Below the pieces are notes generated by a model that was not told where the DNA came from, did no database searches, and saw nothing but the letters and a program-made list of their open reading frames with translations. Made by a program: the position numbers and the translations under genes. From Anaerolineales bacterium (GTDB lineage: Bacteria; Chloroflexota; Anaerolineae; Anaerolineales; UBA6663), in the NCBI GenBank assembly GCA_020850595.1, contig JADZEK010000179.1, positions 1-64,000 on the forward strand: 64,000 bases of DNA, read 5' to 3'. Below, piece after piece: positions 9,044-17,182 of the stretch; the first letter of the stretch is position 1, and each line of letters starts with the position of its first letter.

Positions 9044-9075
9044 CCCCGTCCGCTTTACCCGCCGGCGCGTTTGCC

Positions 9076-9831
9076 ATGCTCTCCACCTGGCTTTGGCTGC
9101 TGCTGGCGTTCGTGCCGCTGCTGTTCCTCGAGCGCTGGGTACACCGCCACCTGCAAGGGCTGGGGCTGCTGATCCTGCGCGACCCAGATCGCGCGCTGAT
9201 GGTCTACTCGATCCTCATGCTGCCCGGTGTGCTGCTGCACGAAGCCAGCCACTGGATCACGGCCACGCTGCTGCTGGTGCGCACCGGCCGCTTTTCGCTT
9301 GCCCCGGCGCCTATGCCCGACGGCTCACTGCGCCTGGGCTTCGTGGAGACCGAAGCCACCGACTTCATTCGCGAATCGCTCATTGGCGCGGCGCCGCTCA
9401 TCTTTGGCGCGGCGGCCATCCTGCTCGTGGGCTACCCGCGCCTGGGTGTCGGCCCCGTGGGCGCGGCGCTGGCCGCGGCCGACCCCTCGGCGCTGGTGGA
9501 GGCTCTGCGGCAGATGGTTGGCCTGCCCGACTTCTGGCTCTGGCTCTACCTGATCTTCACCATCGCCAACTCCATGTTGCCCTCGGCCTCCGACCGGCGG
9601 GGCTGGTGGCGGACGGCCATTGTGTTGGCGGCGGTGACGGCGGGCCTCTTCTACCTGGGTCTCGGCAGCGCCGTGCTCGACGCGCTGCTGGGGCCGCTCG
9701 ACGCTGCGCTGCGGGCGCTGGCCTCGGCCTTCACGCTGACGGTCGGCCTGAACTTGTGCCTGGTGCCGCTCATCTGGCTCTTCGAGCACGGGCTGGCGCG
9801 GTTGTTGGGGATGGAAGTAAAGTATGATTGA
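9076..9831 (+). CDS. Integral membrane protein with HEASH (M50-like) metalloprotease motif
   Basis: The product is 251 aa and mostly hydrophobic, with about six membrane segments. A HExxH zinc motif (HEASH) lies near residue 55 at the membrane edge, as in site-2 proteases. A second candidate metal ligand region cannot be assigned with certainty; TIANSMLPSASDRRGWW near 160-175 resembles the downstream SxxPSxxD pattern of short M50-like proteins. An intramembrane or membrane-bound metallopeptidase is the best call, with unknown substrate. It starts 32 nt after tpiA and is likely cotranscribed with it. Confidence 0.6.
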   Translation: MLSTWLWLLLAFVPLLFLERWVHRHLQGLGLLILRDPDRALMVYSILMLPGVLLHEASHWITATLLLVRTGRFSLAPAPMPDGSLRLGFVETEATDFIRESLIGAAPLIFGAAAILLVGYPRLGVGPVGAALAAADPSALVEALRQMVGLPDFWLWLYLIFTIANSMLPSASDRRGWWRTAIVLAAVTAGLFYLGLGSAVLDALLGPLDAALRALASAFTLTVGLNLCLVPLIWLFEHGLARLLGMEVKYD

Positions 9832-9848
9832 CTGGGGCGGGCAGGTCG

Positions 9849-10874
9849 CTAGGGTTCCAGTGGGCGGCGGCGGCTGAGCACGACCAGCACCGCCACCACC
9901 ACCAGGCCCAACACGACCACGGCGATGAGCTTGTAGAGCGGGGCCGAAATTACCAGCGCCAGCATGCCGAAGACGGCGCAGAATACCCAGTAGCCCAACA
10001 CAATCTGTGGCTGTGATAAGCCCGCGTCCATCAGGCGGAAGTGCAGGTGGCCGCGGTCGCCCTGCGTGGGCGAGCGCCCGCGCCGCCAGCGGTCTAGGGC
10101 TTGAAAGCCCGTGTCAACAATGGGGATGGCCATGACCAGCAGCGCGGTGGCGACGCGCGCGGGGGCCAGGATGGAGAGCGTGGCCAGGGCGTAGCCGAGC
10201 ACCATGGCTCCGGCCGAGCCGAGGAAGACGCGCGCCGGGTGGACGTTAAACACCAAGAAGCCCAGGCAGGCGGCGGCCAGCGCCAGGGCATACAGGGCGA
10301 TTTCGAACTGCTGGAGGCTGTAAGAGTGGACGGCGAACAGCGCCGCCGCGATGGCGCCCACGCCGGCGGCCAGGCCGTCCAGCCCGTCGAGAAAGTTGAC
10401 CGTGTTCATCATGCCCATCACCCAGGCCACGGTCAGGGGGTAGGCGATCCAAAGCGGGATGTCCCACGGCCCCAGCGTAGGGATGGTCACCTTGGCGATA
10501 AACACGGTGGTGGCGCAGGCAATGACGCCGGCGGCGAACTGTGCGAGGAACTGCGGCCCGGCCTTCAGAGTGTAGCGGTCGTCAATCAGCCCGGCCACGA
10601 AGACCACGGCCGTGCCCAGCAGCACGCCAAACAGCGGCAAGCGGTGCTCAGGCCGGTACACGCCGGCGGCGAATAGCCCCAGCGCGGTGAGGAAGAAGCC
10701 CGCGCACAGGCCGATGCCGCCGATGCGGGCGACCGCCCCGGTGTGCTTGCGCCGCCCGCCGGGGATATCCACCATGCCCAGCCGGCGGCCCAAGCGGCCC
10801 GCCAGCGGCGTGAGGATGAGCGCGAGGCCCAGCGCCCCCACCGCGGTCAGCCCAGCTTGCCAGATCGGCGGCAT
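9849..10874 (-). CDS. UDP-GlcNAc/MurNAc-type polyprenyl-phosphate sugar-1-phosphate transferase (WecA/TagO-like)
   Basis: The product is 341 aa with about ten membrane segments. It is a member of the MraY/WecA family that loads a sugar-1-phosphate on undecaprenyl phosphate, the first step of wall-polymer or O-antigen-type synthesis. The Mg-binding motif NTVNFLDGLDGLAAG (residues about 145-160) and the cytoplasmic HLHFRLMDAGLS loop are present. The latter is typical of WecA/TagO rather than MraY (HHHxE). It begins 16 nt after the end of upp on the same strand, so a upp-wecA transcript is likely. Confidence 0.85.
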   Translation of the reverse strand: MPPIWQAGLTAVGALGLALILTPLAGRLGRRLGMVDIPGGRRKHTGAVARIGGIGLCAGFFLTALGLFAAGVYRPEHRLPLFGVLLGTAVVFVAGLIDDRYTLKAGPQFLAQFAAGVIACATTVFIAKVTIPTLGPWDIPLWIAYPLTVAWVMGMMNTVNFLDGLDGLAAGVGAIAAALFAVHSYSLQQFEIALYALALAAACLGFLVFNVHPARVFLGSAGAMVLGYALATLSILAPARVATALLVMAIPIVDTGFQALDRWRRGRSPTQGDRGHLHFRLMDAGLSQPQIVLGYWVFCAVFGMLALVISAPLYKLIAVVVLGLVVVAVLVVLSRRRPLEP

Positions 10875-10889
10875 GGCGCTCCGGCGCGG

Positions 10890-11519
10890 CTAGGCGGTGC
10901 CGAACTGTCGGTCGCCGGCGTCGCCCAGGCCGGGCACGATGTAGCCGATGTTGTTCAGGTGGCTGTCAATCGCGCCCACATGAATGGCGACATCCGGGTG
11001 CTCGGCTTGCAGGCGGGCGATGCCCTCCGGCGCGGCGAGCAACCCGATGTACTTGATGCGCGTAACGCCCCACGACTTGAGCAGCGCGCAGGTGGCCGCC
11101 GCCGAGCCGCCGGTGGCCAGCATGGGGTCAAGCAGCAGGCACAGTTGCACCTGCGGCGCGACCGGCTTGTTGGCGTAATACTGCATCGGCTGAAGCGTGC
11201 GCTCGTCGCGCTTGAGGCCGATGTGCCAGACCTCGGCCCCCGGCACCATCTCCCAGATGCCCTCCACCATGCCCAGCCCGGCGCGCAGCACCGGCACCAG
11301 GCCGATGCCCATCTTGAGCTCGCGCGCGTCGGTCTCGCCCATGGGCGTGGTCACGCGGATCGGCTCGACCTCCAGATCGGTGGTGGCCTCGTAGGCCAGT
11401 AGAATCGCGATCTCGCGCACGAGTTCGCGGAACTTTTTGGGCTTGGTCTCAACGCTGCGGAGCAGGCCGAGCTTGTGGGCAACCAGGGGGTGCTGCGACG
11501 GAAAGACGTTCGACGTCAT
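10890..11519 (-). CDS. upp: Uracil phosphoribosyltransferase
   Basis: The product is 209 aa, exactly the family length, using the ATG at 11519 preceded by AGGAGG. It makes UMP from uracil and PRPP (pyrimidine salvage). Visible motifs are [15 protein letters not shown] near residue 75, the PRPP loop [14 protein letters not shown] near 130 and the C-terminal uracil-binding [13 protein letters not shown]. The frame is open further upstream to 11699, but that part covers the promoter and is not coding. Confidence 0.95.
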   Translation of the reverse strand: MTSNVFPSQHPLVAHKLGLLRSVETKPKKFRELVREIAILLAYEATTDLEVEPIRVTTPMGETDARELKMGIGLVPVLRAGLGMVEGIWEMVPGAEVWHIGLKRDERTLQPMQYYANKPVAPQVQLCLLLDPMLATGGSAAATCALLKSWGVTRIKYIGLLAAPEGIARLQAEHPDVAIHVGAIDSHLNNIGYIVPGLGDAGDRQFGTA

Positions 11520-11544
11520 GGGGCCTCCTGAGTGGATGGGCGCG

Positions 11545-11572
11545 ATTGTAGCCGAGGCCTGGCGAAAGACAA
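11545..11572 (-). promoter_or_regulatory. upp promoter
   Basis: Minus strand: TTGTCT (11572-11567), a 16-bp spacer and TACAAT (11550-11545), giving a leader of about 19 nt with AGGAGG. Confidence 0.55.
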
Positions 11573-11630
11573 AGTGAGTCGCGCACCTTTGCCTTGCGGC
11601 GGCCTGGTGGTGTGGGTCGTTGCGTGATCG

Positions 11631-11659
11631 TTGTCGAGTGAGAACTTTTGTGCTAATCT
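11631..11659 (+). promoter_or_regulatory. Promoter of the S51 peptidase gene
   Basis: TTGTCG (11631-11636), a 17-bp spacer and TAATCT (11654-11659). The leader of about 42 nt carries AAGGAG eight bases before the ATG at 11708. Confidence 0.5.
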
Positions 11660-11707
11660 TTCGCCATTTGGTAGACCGGCTGAGAGAACGACCGACCAAG
11701 GAGACGA

Positions 11708-12415
11708 TTGATGAAGTTGCTGCTGACCTCTGCCGGCGTGCGTAACCCGACCATCCACCGGGCGCTGGTGGGGCTGTTGGACAAACCCATTGCTGAATGC
11801 AACGCTTTGTGTATCCCCACCGCCGTGTACGCCTTTCCGGGCGGAGCGAAGGGCGCTGTGTTTGCCCAGCAGCTCATCAGCGGGAGCGAACCCGAAACCC
11901 CCATGGTCGAGTTGGGCTGGAAGTCGGTGGGGGTCTTGGAGTTGACGGCGCTGCCCAGCTTGGAGGAAGCCCAGTGGGTGCCGGTGGTCGAACAGGCCGA
12001 TGTGCTGCTGGTGGGCGGCGGCGACACGCAGTACCTGGGCTACTGGCTGCGCCAGTCAGGGCTGGCCGATCTGTTCGCTTCGCTGCCCAAGCTGGTCTAC
12101 GTGGGCCTGAGCGCCGGGAGCGTGGTGCTGGGCCCCCGCCTGGCGGAGATGTTCAAGCACTGGCGGCCGCCCGCCGCGGACAACTACATGCTGGGGCTGG
12201 TGGATTTCGAGATGTTCCCGCATCTGGACCACCCGATGCTGATGCCGGAGCACGGCCTGGCCTATGCCGAAAAGCACTGGGTCACCCAACTGGCCGGGCC
12301 GGGGTACGCGATAGATGATGAGACCGCCCTCAAGGTGGTAGAGGGCGCGGTGGAAGTGATCTCGGAGGGGCACTGGCAGCGGTTCGGGCCGGGGCGTGGC
12401 GCTTCAGCGTCCTAG
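11708..12415 (+). CDS. S51-family peptidase (peptidase E-like)
   Basis: The product is 235 aa, the usual S51 size. The nucleophile elbow [12 protein letters not shown] lies near residue 135 (Ser in GLSAGS), and [13 protein letters not shown] near 100 matches the family glycine-rich loop. Peptidase E hydrolyses Asp-X dipeptides; cyanophycinase relatives share the fold, so the exact substrate is open. SD AAGGAG supports the ATG. It is transcribed divergently from upp. Confidence 0.8.
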   Translation: MMKLLLTSAGVRNPTIHRALVGLLDKPIAECNALCIPTAVYAFPGGAKGAVFAQQLISGSEPETPMVELGWKSVGVLELTALPSLEEAQWVPVVEQADVLLVGGGDTQYLGYWLRQSGLADLFASLPKLVYVGLSAGSVVLGPRLAEMFKHWRPPAADNYMLGLVDFEMFPHLDHPMLMPEHGLAYAEKHWVTQLAGPGYAIDDETALKVVEGAVEVISEGHWQRFGPGRGASAS

Positions 12416-12448
12416 GTCGCGCTTGGCCATGCCGCGTGGCCTGCGCAC

Positions 12449-12483
12449 CGACCTCCAACTTCCGACCTCCGACCTCTGACCTC
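12449..12483. repeat. Five tandem 7-bp units
   Basis: Five consecutive heptamers: CGACCTC, CAACTTC, CGACCTC, CGACCTC, TGACCTC. They fill the space between the S51 peptidase gene and the ruvB promoter. Such GACCTC-type heptamer runs occur in intergenic DNA of some bacterial genomes; function unknown. Confidence 0.7.
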
Positions 12484-12511
12484 CTGTCCCCGCCTGCGCC
12501 CAACAATTCGG

Positions 12512-12517
12512 TATAAT
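12512..12517 (+). promoter_or_regulatory. ruvB -10 box, predicted leaderless start
   Basis: TATAAT at 12512-12517 is followed by exactly 7 nt and then the ruvB ATG at 12525, so the transcript should start at or next to the A of the ATG. No Shine-Dalgarno sequence fits in the gap. Confidence 0.6.
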
Positions 12518-12524
12518 CCAGCCC

Positions 12525-13550
12525 ATGACCGACGGTCCCGAACGCCTTATTTCGCCGCAGCGTAAGCCCGATGACCCGGTAGACTACGCCCTGCGCCCCA
12601 AACTGCTCAGCGACCTGATCGGCCAGGACCGGGTGAAAGACAACCTGAAAATCCTGGTAGACGCGGCGCGCCAGCGCGGCGAAGCGATGGACCACGTGCT
12701 CTTCTACGGCCCGCCCGGCCTGGGCAAGACCACGCTGGCCCACGCCCTGGCAAACGAGATGAGCGTTAACATCAAGGTGACGGCCGGGCCGGTCATCGAG
12801 CGCGCCGGCGACCTGGCCGCCATCCTGACAAACCTGCGCGCGGGCGACATCCTGTTCATTGACGAGGTGCACCGCCTGGGCCGCACCGTGGAAGAAGTGC
12901 TCTACCCGGCCATGGAAGACTACGCCCTCGATATCGTCATCGGCAAGGGGCCGAGCGCGCGCAACATCCGTCTCAAGCTGCCGCGCTTCACCGTCATCGG
13001 GGCGACCACGCGCCTGGCGCTGCTCACCGCGCCGCTGCGCGCCCGGTTTGGCGCCGTTTTCCGCCTGGACTTCTACGATCAGCCCGCCATGGAGCGCATC
13101 GTGGGCCGCGCCGCCGGCATGTTGGCCGTGGACGCGGACGAGCCTGGCATTCGCGAGATCGCCCGCCGCGCCCGGGGCACGCCGCGCGTGGCGCTGCGCC
13201 TGCTCAAGCGCGTGCGCGACTTCGCCCAGGTGCGCGCCCAGGGGCACATCACCGAAGACGTGGCGAAGGGCGGCCTGGACCTGATGGAAGTGGACGAGTT
13301 GGGCCTGGACAACCTGGATCGTTCGGTGCTGCGCGCCATCATCGAGAAATACAACGGCGGGCCGGTGGGGCTGGAGACCATCGCCGCCAGCATCAGCGAA
13401 GAAGCCGACACGATCATGGACGTGGTCGAGCCATACCTGCTGCAGCGCGGTTTCCTCGACCGCACGCCACGCGGCCGGGTGGTGACCAAGACCGGCTACG
13501 AGCACATGGGCGTGCCGTTCCAAAGCAGTGAGCAGGGGCGGCTGATCTAG
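12525..13550 (+). CDS. ruvB: Holliday junction branch migration ATPase RuvB
   Basis: The product is 341 aa. It is the AAA+ motor that, with RuvA, drives branch migration of Holliday junctions. Walker [16 protein letters not shown] is near residue 65, Walker B FIDEVHRL near 112, sensor 1/arginine-finger region [18 protein letters not shown] near 160, and the C-terminal winged helix ends in [14 protein letters not shown]. Length is normal. ruvA and ruvC are not in the window. ruvB, the DUF2905 gene and queA follow each other with gaps of 5 and 9 nt. Confidence 0.96.
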   Translation: MTDGPERLISPQRKPDDPVDYALRPKLLSDLIGQDRVKDNLKILVDAARQRGEAMDHVLFYGPPGLGKTTLAHALANEMSVNIKVTAGPVIERAGDLAAILTNLRAGDILFIDEVHRLGRTVEEVLYPAMEDYALDIVIGKGPSARNIRLKLPRFTVIGATTRLALLTAPLRARFGAVFRLDFYDQPAMERIVGRAAGMLAVDADEPGIREIARRARGTPRVALRLLKRVRDFAQVRAQGHITEDVAKGGLDLMEVDELGLDNLDRSVLRAIIEKYNGGPVGLETIAASISEEADTIMDVVEPYLLQRGFLDRTPRGRVVTKTGYEHMGVPFQSSEQGRLI

Positions 13551-13555
13551 CGCCC

Positions 13556-13792
13556 ATGCCCGACGCCGGCACGCTTGGCAAGTGGATCGTCGTCCTCGGC
13601 CTAGGGCTGGTGGCGCTGGGCGGCCTGGTGTGGGTGGTGGGCCGCCTCGGCCTGCCGCTGGGCCGCCTGCCGGGCGACATCAACATCCGAGGCGACAACT
13701 TCAGCCTCTACTTTCCATGTGCCACCGCGATCATCGCCAGCATCGTGCTCACCGTCCTCCTCAACCTGGCGGCGCGCTTCTTGCGCCGCTAG
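13556..13792 (+). CDS. DUF2905 family small membrane protein
   Basis: The product is 78 aa. Two membrane helices (about residues 10-28 and 52-75) flank the conserved GRLPGDINIRGDNFSLYFP segment typical of DUF2905. Function is unknown. The gene sits 5 nt after ruvB and 9 nt before queA, a neighbourhood often conserved in bacteria. Probably translated from the ruvB transcript. Confidence 0.85.
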   Translation: MPDAGTLGKWIVVLGLGLVALGGLVWVVGRLGLPLGRLPGDINIRGDNFSLYFPCATAIIASIVLTVLLNLAARFLRR

Positions 13793-13801
13793 CCGCCGAC
13801 C

Positions 13802-14827
13802 GTGAAAACCGCTGACTTCGACTACGACCTGCCGGCCGAGTTCATCGCGCAGGCCCCGGTAGAGCCACGTGACGCCGCCCGCCTGCTGGTGCTCAACCGG
13901 GCGACCAGCGCGCTCGCCCACAGCCACGTGCGCGACCTGGGGCAGTATCTGCGCCCCGGCGACGTGCTGGTGCTGAACAACACGCGCGTGATCCCGGCGC
14001 GACTTGCGGCCCGCAAGCCCACCGGCGGCAAGGCCGAGGTGCTGCTGCTGAAGGCCCATGGCCCGCTGGCGTGGGAGGCGCTGGTGGGCGGACGCGGGCT
14101 GGGCCTGGGCAGTTCGGTGGACATTGACGGCGCGCCCGGGCTGCAAGCGACCGTGAAGGCCGTGTACGCTGGTTCCCGGCGGCTGGTGGCGTTCAACCGG
14201 CCGGTGGAGCCGCTGTTGGAGCAGATCGGCCGCGTGCCGCTGCCGCCGTACATTCACACTGAGACCAGCTACAAAGAACGCTACCAGACCGTCTACGCCG
14301 AGCGCTCCGGCTCAGCCGCCGCCCCCACGGCGGGCCTGCACTTCACGCCGCAACTGCTGGCCGACCTGCAAGCGGCAGGTGTGGAGCTGGCATATGTGAC
14401 ACTGCACGTCGGCCTGGACACCTTCGCGCCGGTAAACGAGGCCGACGCCGCCACGCATGCCATGCACGGCGAGTGGTGCGAGCTCTCGCCCGAAGTGGCC
14501 GCGCGCCTGAATGCCGCCAAGCGCGCCGGGCGCCGCGTGGTGGCGGTGGGCACCACCTCGGTGCGCACGCTGGAGAGCGCCGCGCAATCGGCAGCCCCCG
14601 GCGACGCGGTGGCCCCGCTGCTGGGCGCGACGAACCTGTTCATCCTGCCGGGATATCAGTTCAAGGTGGTGGACGCGCTGCTGACCAATTTTCACCTGCC
14701 GCGCTCGACGCTGGTGATGCTGGTGAGCGCGTTCGCCGGGCGCGAGCGCGTGCTGGCCGCCTATGAGACGGCCAAGATGGAAGGCTATCGCTTCTATTCG
14801 TTCGGTGACGCCATGTTGTTGGCCTGA
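13802..14827 (+). CDS. queA: S-adenosylmethionine:tRNA ribosyltransferase-isomerase QueA
   Basis: The product is 341 aa from a GTG start. It makes epoxyqueuosine in tRNA, using the ribosyl part of SAM. Visible family motifs are DYDLPAEFIAQAPVEPRDAARLLVL at the N-terminus (given here in part), NNTRVIPARL near 60, the AAPTAGLHFTP motif near 180, VTLHVGLDTFAPV near 200, VGTTSVRTLES near 245 and the C-terminal LPRSTLVMLVSAFAG. Length is normal. The next gene starts at the first base after the stop. Confidence 0.95.
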   Translation: MKTADFDYDLPAEFIAQAPVEPRDAARLLVLNRATSALAHSHVRDLGQYLRPGDVLVLNNTRVIPARLAARKPTGGKAEVLLLKAHGPLAWEALVGGRGLGLGSSVDIDGAPGLQATVKAVYAGSRRLVAFNRPVEPLLEQIGRVPLPPYIHTETSYKERYQTVYAERSGSAAAPTAGLHFTPQLLADLQAAGVELAYVTLHVGLDTFAPVNEADAATHAMHGEWCELSPEVAARLNAAKRAGRRVVAVGTTSVRTLESAAQSAAPGDAVAPLLGATNLFILPGYQFKVVDALLTNFHLPRSTLVMLVSAFAGRERVLAAYETAKMEGYRFYSFGDAMLLA

Positions 14828-15508
14828 ATGACCGGCATCGGCACCCTGCGCGAGATGGCTCTGCACGCGGGCCTGAAGGCTTACTACGCCCGGCCCGGCG
14901 ACGCGCTGGAAGCCAAGCTCGACGGCTTCGTCATTGACATCCTGCGTGGCGAGCAGATCATCGAAATTCAGACGCACAACTTTGCCGCCATTGGCCGCAA
15001 GCTGCGTAAGCTGACGGATAAGCACCCCGTGCGCCTGATCCACCCGGTGGCCGTGGAGCGCTGGATCGTGCGCCTCGCGCCCGACGGCCGGAAGGTGACC
15101 AGCCGACGCAAAAGCCCGCGCCGCGGCCACGTCCTGCAAGTCTTCAGCGAATTGGTGAGCTTCCCCGAACTGCTGGGTCATCCGAACTTTACCCTGGAGG
15201 TCGCGCTCGTGCGCGAAGAAGAAGTGCGCCAAACCGACAATACCGTGCGCCGCCGCTGGAGGCGTGATTGGCGCGTGACTGACCGCCGCCTGCTCGAAGT
15301 GGTGAATACGCTGACGCTCACCAGTCCCGGCGACTGCGCCCAGTTTCGGCCCGCTGGTCTGACGCAGCCGTTCACCACCAGCGATCTGGCGCGCGCTCTC
15401 CGGCAGCCGCTGTGGCTGGCGCAAAAGATGGCCTATTGCCTGCGCGGCATGGGCGCGCTGGAAGCGGTGGGCCAACGCGGCAGGGCGATCACCTATGTCT
15501 GGCCCTGA
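14828..15508 (+). CDS. Uncharacterised protein: nuclease-like N-half plus winged-helix C-half
   Basis: The product is 226 aa. Residues 20-60 ([20 protein letters not shown]) resemble the core of the PD-(D/E)xK nuclease fold, with an Asp on one strand and ExQ where ExK is usual. Residues 150-226 look like a winged helix, with an [20 protein letters not shown] helix-turn-helix and a GRAITYVW wing. This domain reading is by eye and is inference. It abuts queA with no gap and overlaps the YbaK-like gene by 14 nt, so it is part of the ruvB-queA operon and may act in DNA repair or RNA metabolism. Confidence 0.6.
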   Translation: MTGIGTLREMALHAGLKAYYARPGDALEAKLDGFVIDILRGEQIIEIQTHNFAAIGRKLRKLTDKHPVRLIHPVAVERWIVRLAPDGRKVTSRRKSPRRGHVLQVFSELVSFPELLGHPNFTLEVALVREEEVRQTDNTVRRRWRRDWRVTDRRLLEVVNTLTLTSPGDCAQFRPAGLTQPFTTSDLARALRQPLWLAQKMAYCLRGMGALEAVGQRGRAITYVWP

Positions 15509-15986
15509 GACCGTCCCGCCCGTCGCCGCCGCGCTGCAGGCGCTGGGTCTGCCGCACCGCGTCTTTCGTCACCCTGGCCCGGTGAGCACGCTGGCGCAGG
15601 CCGCCGCTGAGCGCGGGCAACGGCCCGAGCAGGTGGTGCGCAGCATCGTCTTTCGCGTGGGCGAGGGCGCGTTCGTGATGGTGCTGGTGGCTGGCGCGGC
15701 GCAGGTGGACTGGAAAGCGCTGCGCAAGTACCTGGGCCAGAGCCGCCTGACGACCGCCACCGAGCCGGAGCTGCTGGCCGCGACCGGCTACGTGGTGGGG
15801 GCGGTGGGGCCGCTGGGCCTGCCCGCGCCCATGCGCATCCTGCTGGACGAGGCCGTGCTCGCGCCAGACGAAATCTCGGTCGGCTCCGGCCTGCGCGGCA
15901 CGACCATCATCCTGCGCAGCGCTGACCTGCGTCGAGCGCTACTGGAGGCCGAGGTGGGGCGCTTTGCCGGGGCCAGCCGTGAGTGA
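15495..15986 (+). CDS. YbaK/EbsC-family aminoacyl-tRNA deacylase
   Basis: The product is 163 aa, the normal single-domain length. YbaK-fold proteins hydrolyse mischarged tRNAs such as Cys-tRNA(Pro). Conserved features are the [20 protein letters not shown] start region, [10 protein letters not shown] near 45, [11 protein letters not shown] near 75 with the catalytic-type lysine, and the [18 protein letters not shown] segment near 120. It overlaps the upstream gene by 14 nt and the downstream gene by 8 nt. Confidence 0.8.
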   Translation: MSGPETVPPVAAALQALGLPHRVFRHPGPVSTLAQAAAERGQRPEQVVRSIVFRVGEGAFVMVLVAGAAQVDWKALRKYLGQSRLTTATEPELLAATGYVVGAVGPLGLPAPMRILLDEAVLAPDEISVGSGLRGTTIILRSADLRRALLEAEVGRFAGASRE

Positions 15987-17109
15987 CCCGCTGGCCTCCT
16001 ACGCGGCGCTGACCGCGCCCGTCGCGCCCGGCCCGGCCATCGCCTACTTCGTCACCGCGCACGGCTTCGGCCACGCCACCCGCGCCTGCGCCGTCATGGC
16101 CGCGCTGCGCGCCCGCCGGCCCGGCCTGGCGCTACACGTCTTCACTCAGGCGCCGGAATGGTTGTTTACCGAGTCGGTGCCGGGCGGCGTCAGCTACCAC
16201 GCGGCCACGACCGACGTGGGCGTGGTCCAGCACGACGCCCTGCGCGAAGACCTGCTTGCCACGCTAGCGCGCCTGGACGACCTGCTGCCGTTCGACCCGC
16301 GCCTGGTGCGCGAGTGGGCGACCTGGCTGGCGCGCCTGCGCGTGGCGCTGGTCGTGTGCGACATCGCGCCGCTGGGCCTGGCGGTGGCGGCCGAGGCCGG
16401 CCTGCCCGCCGTGCTGATCGAGAACTTTACCTGGGACTGGATCTACGCGCCCTACGTGGCCGCTGAGCCAGGCTTCGCGCGCCACCTGCCGCTGCTGCGC
16501 GAGGCGTTCGCGCTGGCTCCGCATCATCTGCAAGCCGCACCGGTCTGCGCGCCAGACTTGAGCCTGCCGCAGTTACCGCCGATCGCCCGAGTGCCGCGTC
16601 ACAGCCGCGTCGAGACCCGCGCGGCCCTGGGCCTGGCCGAGCACGAGCGTTTGGTGCTGGTGACCCTCGGCGGAATGGCCGGCGACCTGCCGCTGCCGCG
16701 CCCCGTGGCCGCCCCGCCGGGCGTGGTCTACGTGCTGCCCGGCGCGGCCGATCAGTTGGAGCGACGCGGCCAACGGCTAGCGCTGCCCAACCGCGGTGAC
16801 TACTACCACCCCGACCTCATCTGCGCAGCCGACGCGGTAGTCGGCAAGCTTGGTTACAGCACTGTGGCCGAGGCCTACCACGCGGGTGTGCCGTTTGGCT
16901 ATGTGCCGCGCGGCGGCTTTCACGAGTCGCCGGTGATGGCCGAGTTCGTGAGCGCCAACCTGCCCAGACTGGAAGTCCCGCCGGACGTCTTCACTGCCGG
17001 CGCGTGGGGCGAGCACGTGGCCGCGCTGCTGGCGCACACGCCGCGTCCGCCCGGCGGGCCGAACGGCGCCGACGTCGCGGCCGAGTACCTGGTCAACCTG
17101 CTTGGCTAA
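15979..17109 (+). CDS. GT-B glycosyltransferase-like protein
   Basis: The product is 376 aa from GTG 15979, whose first codons overlap the previous stop; a TTG at 15964 is an alternative. The N-terminus has a nucleotide-sugar transferase-like motif [20 protein letters not shown], and the C-terminal half has the donor-site pattern [20 protein letters not shown] followed by [12 protein letters not shown], as in MurG-like and L-arabinokinase N-terminal domains. The acceptor is unknown. It is the last gene of the ruvB-queA run and ends before a large hairpin. Confidence 0.7.
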   Translation: MSDPLASYAALTAPVAPGPAIAYFVTAHGFGHATRACAVMAALRARRPGLALHVFTQAPEWLFTESVPGGVSYHAATTDVGVVQHDALREDLLATLARLDDLLPFDPRLVREWATWLARLRVALVVCDIAPLGLAVAAEAGLPAVLIENFTWDWIYAPYVAAEPGFARHLPLLREAFALAPHHLQAAPVCAPDLSLPQLPPIARVPRHSRVETRAALGLAEHERLVLVTLGGMAGDLPLPRPVAAPPGVVYVLPGAADQLERRGQRLALPNRGDYYHPDLICAADAVVGKLGYSTVAEAYHAGVPFGYVPRGGFHESPVMAEFVSANLPRLEVPPDVFTAGAWGEHVAALLAHTPRPPGGPNGADVAAEYLVNLLG

Positions 17110-17119
17110 AGCTCGTCCA

Positions 17120-17170
17120 AACGCAAACGGGCGCGACCGGCCACTGTGGCCGGCCGCGCCCGGTTGCGTT
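17120..17170. terminator. Long imperfect hairpin between convergent genes
   Basis: A 24-bp inverted repeat with two mismatches (AACGCAA, CGGGCGCG and CCGGCCA blocks with their complements) and a CTG loop lies between the glycosyltransferase gene and the metal ATPase gene. It is probably a bidirectional transcription end. No T-run is seen on either strand. Confidence 0.6.
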
Positions 17171-17182
17171 TCGCTCGAACGG

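Noticed and set aside
11520-11699. N-terminal extension of upp
   Set aside because: The extension covers the upp promoter (11545-11572); AGGAGG and the family length support the start at 11519.
17120-17170. Long hairpin as a possible attenuator or mobile element
   Set aside because: It lies between the ends of convergent genes with no leader ORF and no direct repeats, so a simple transcription end explains it.
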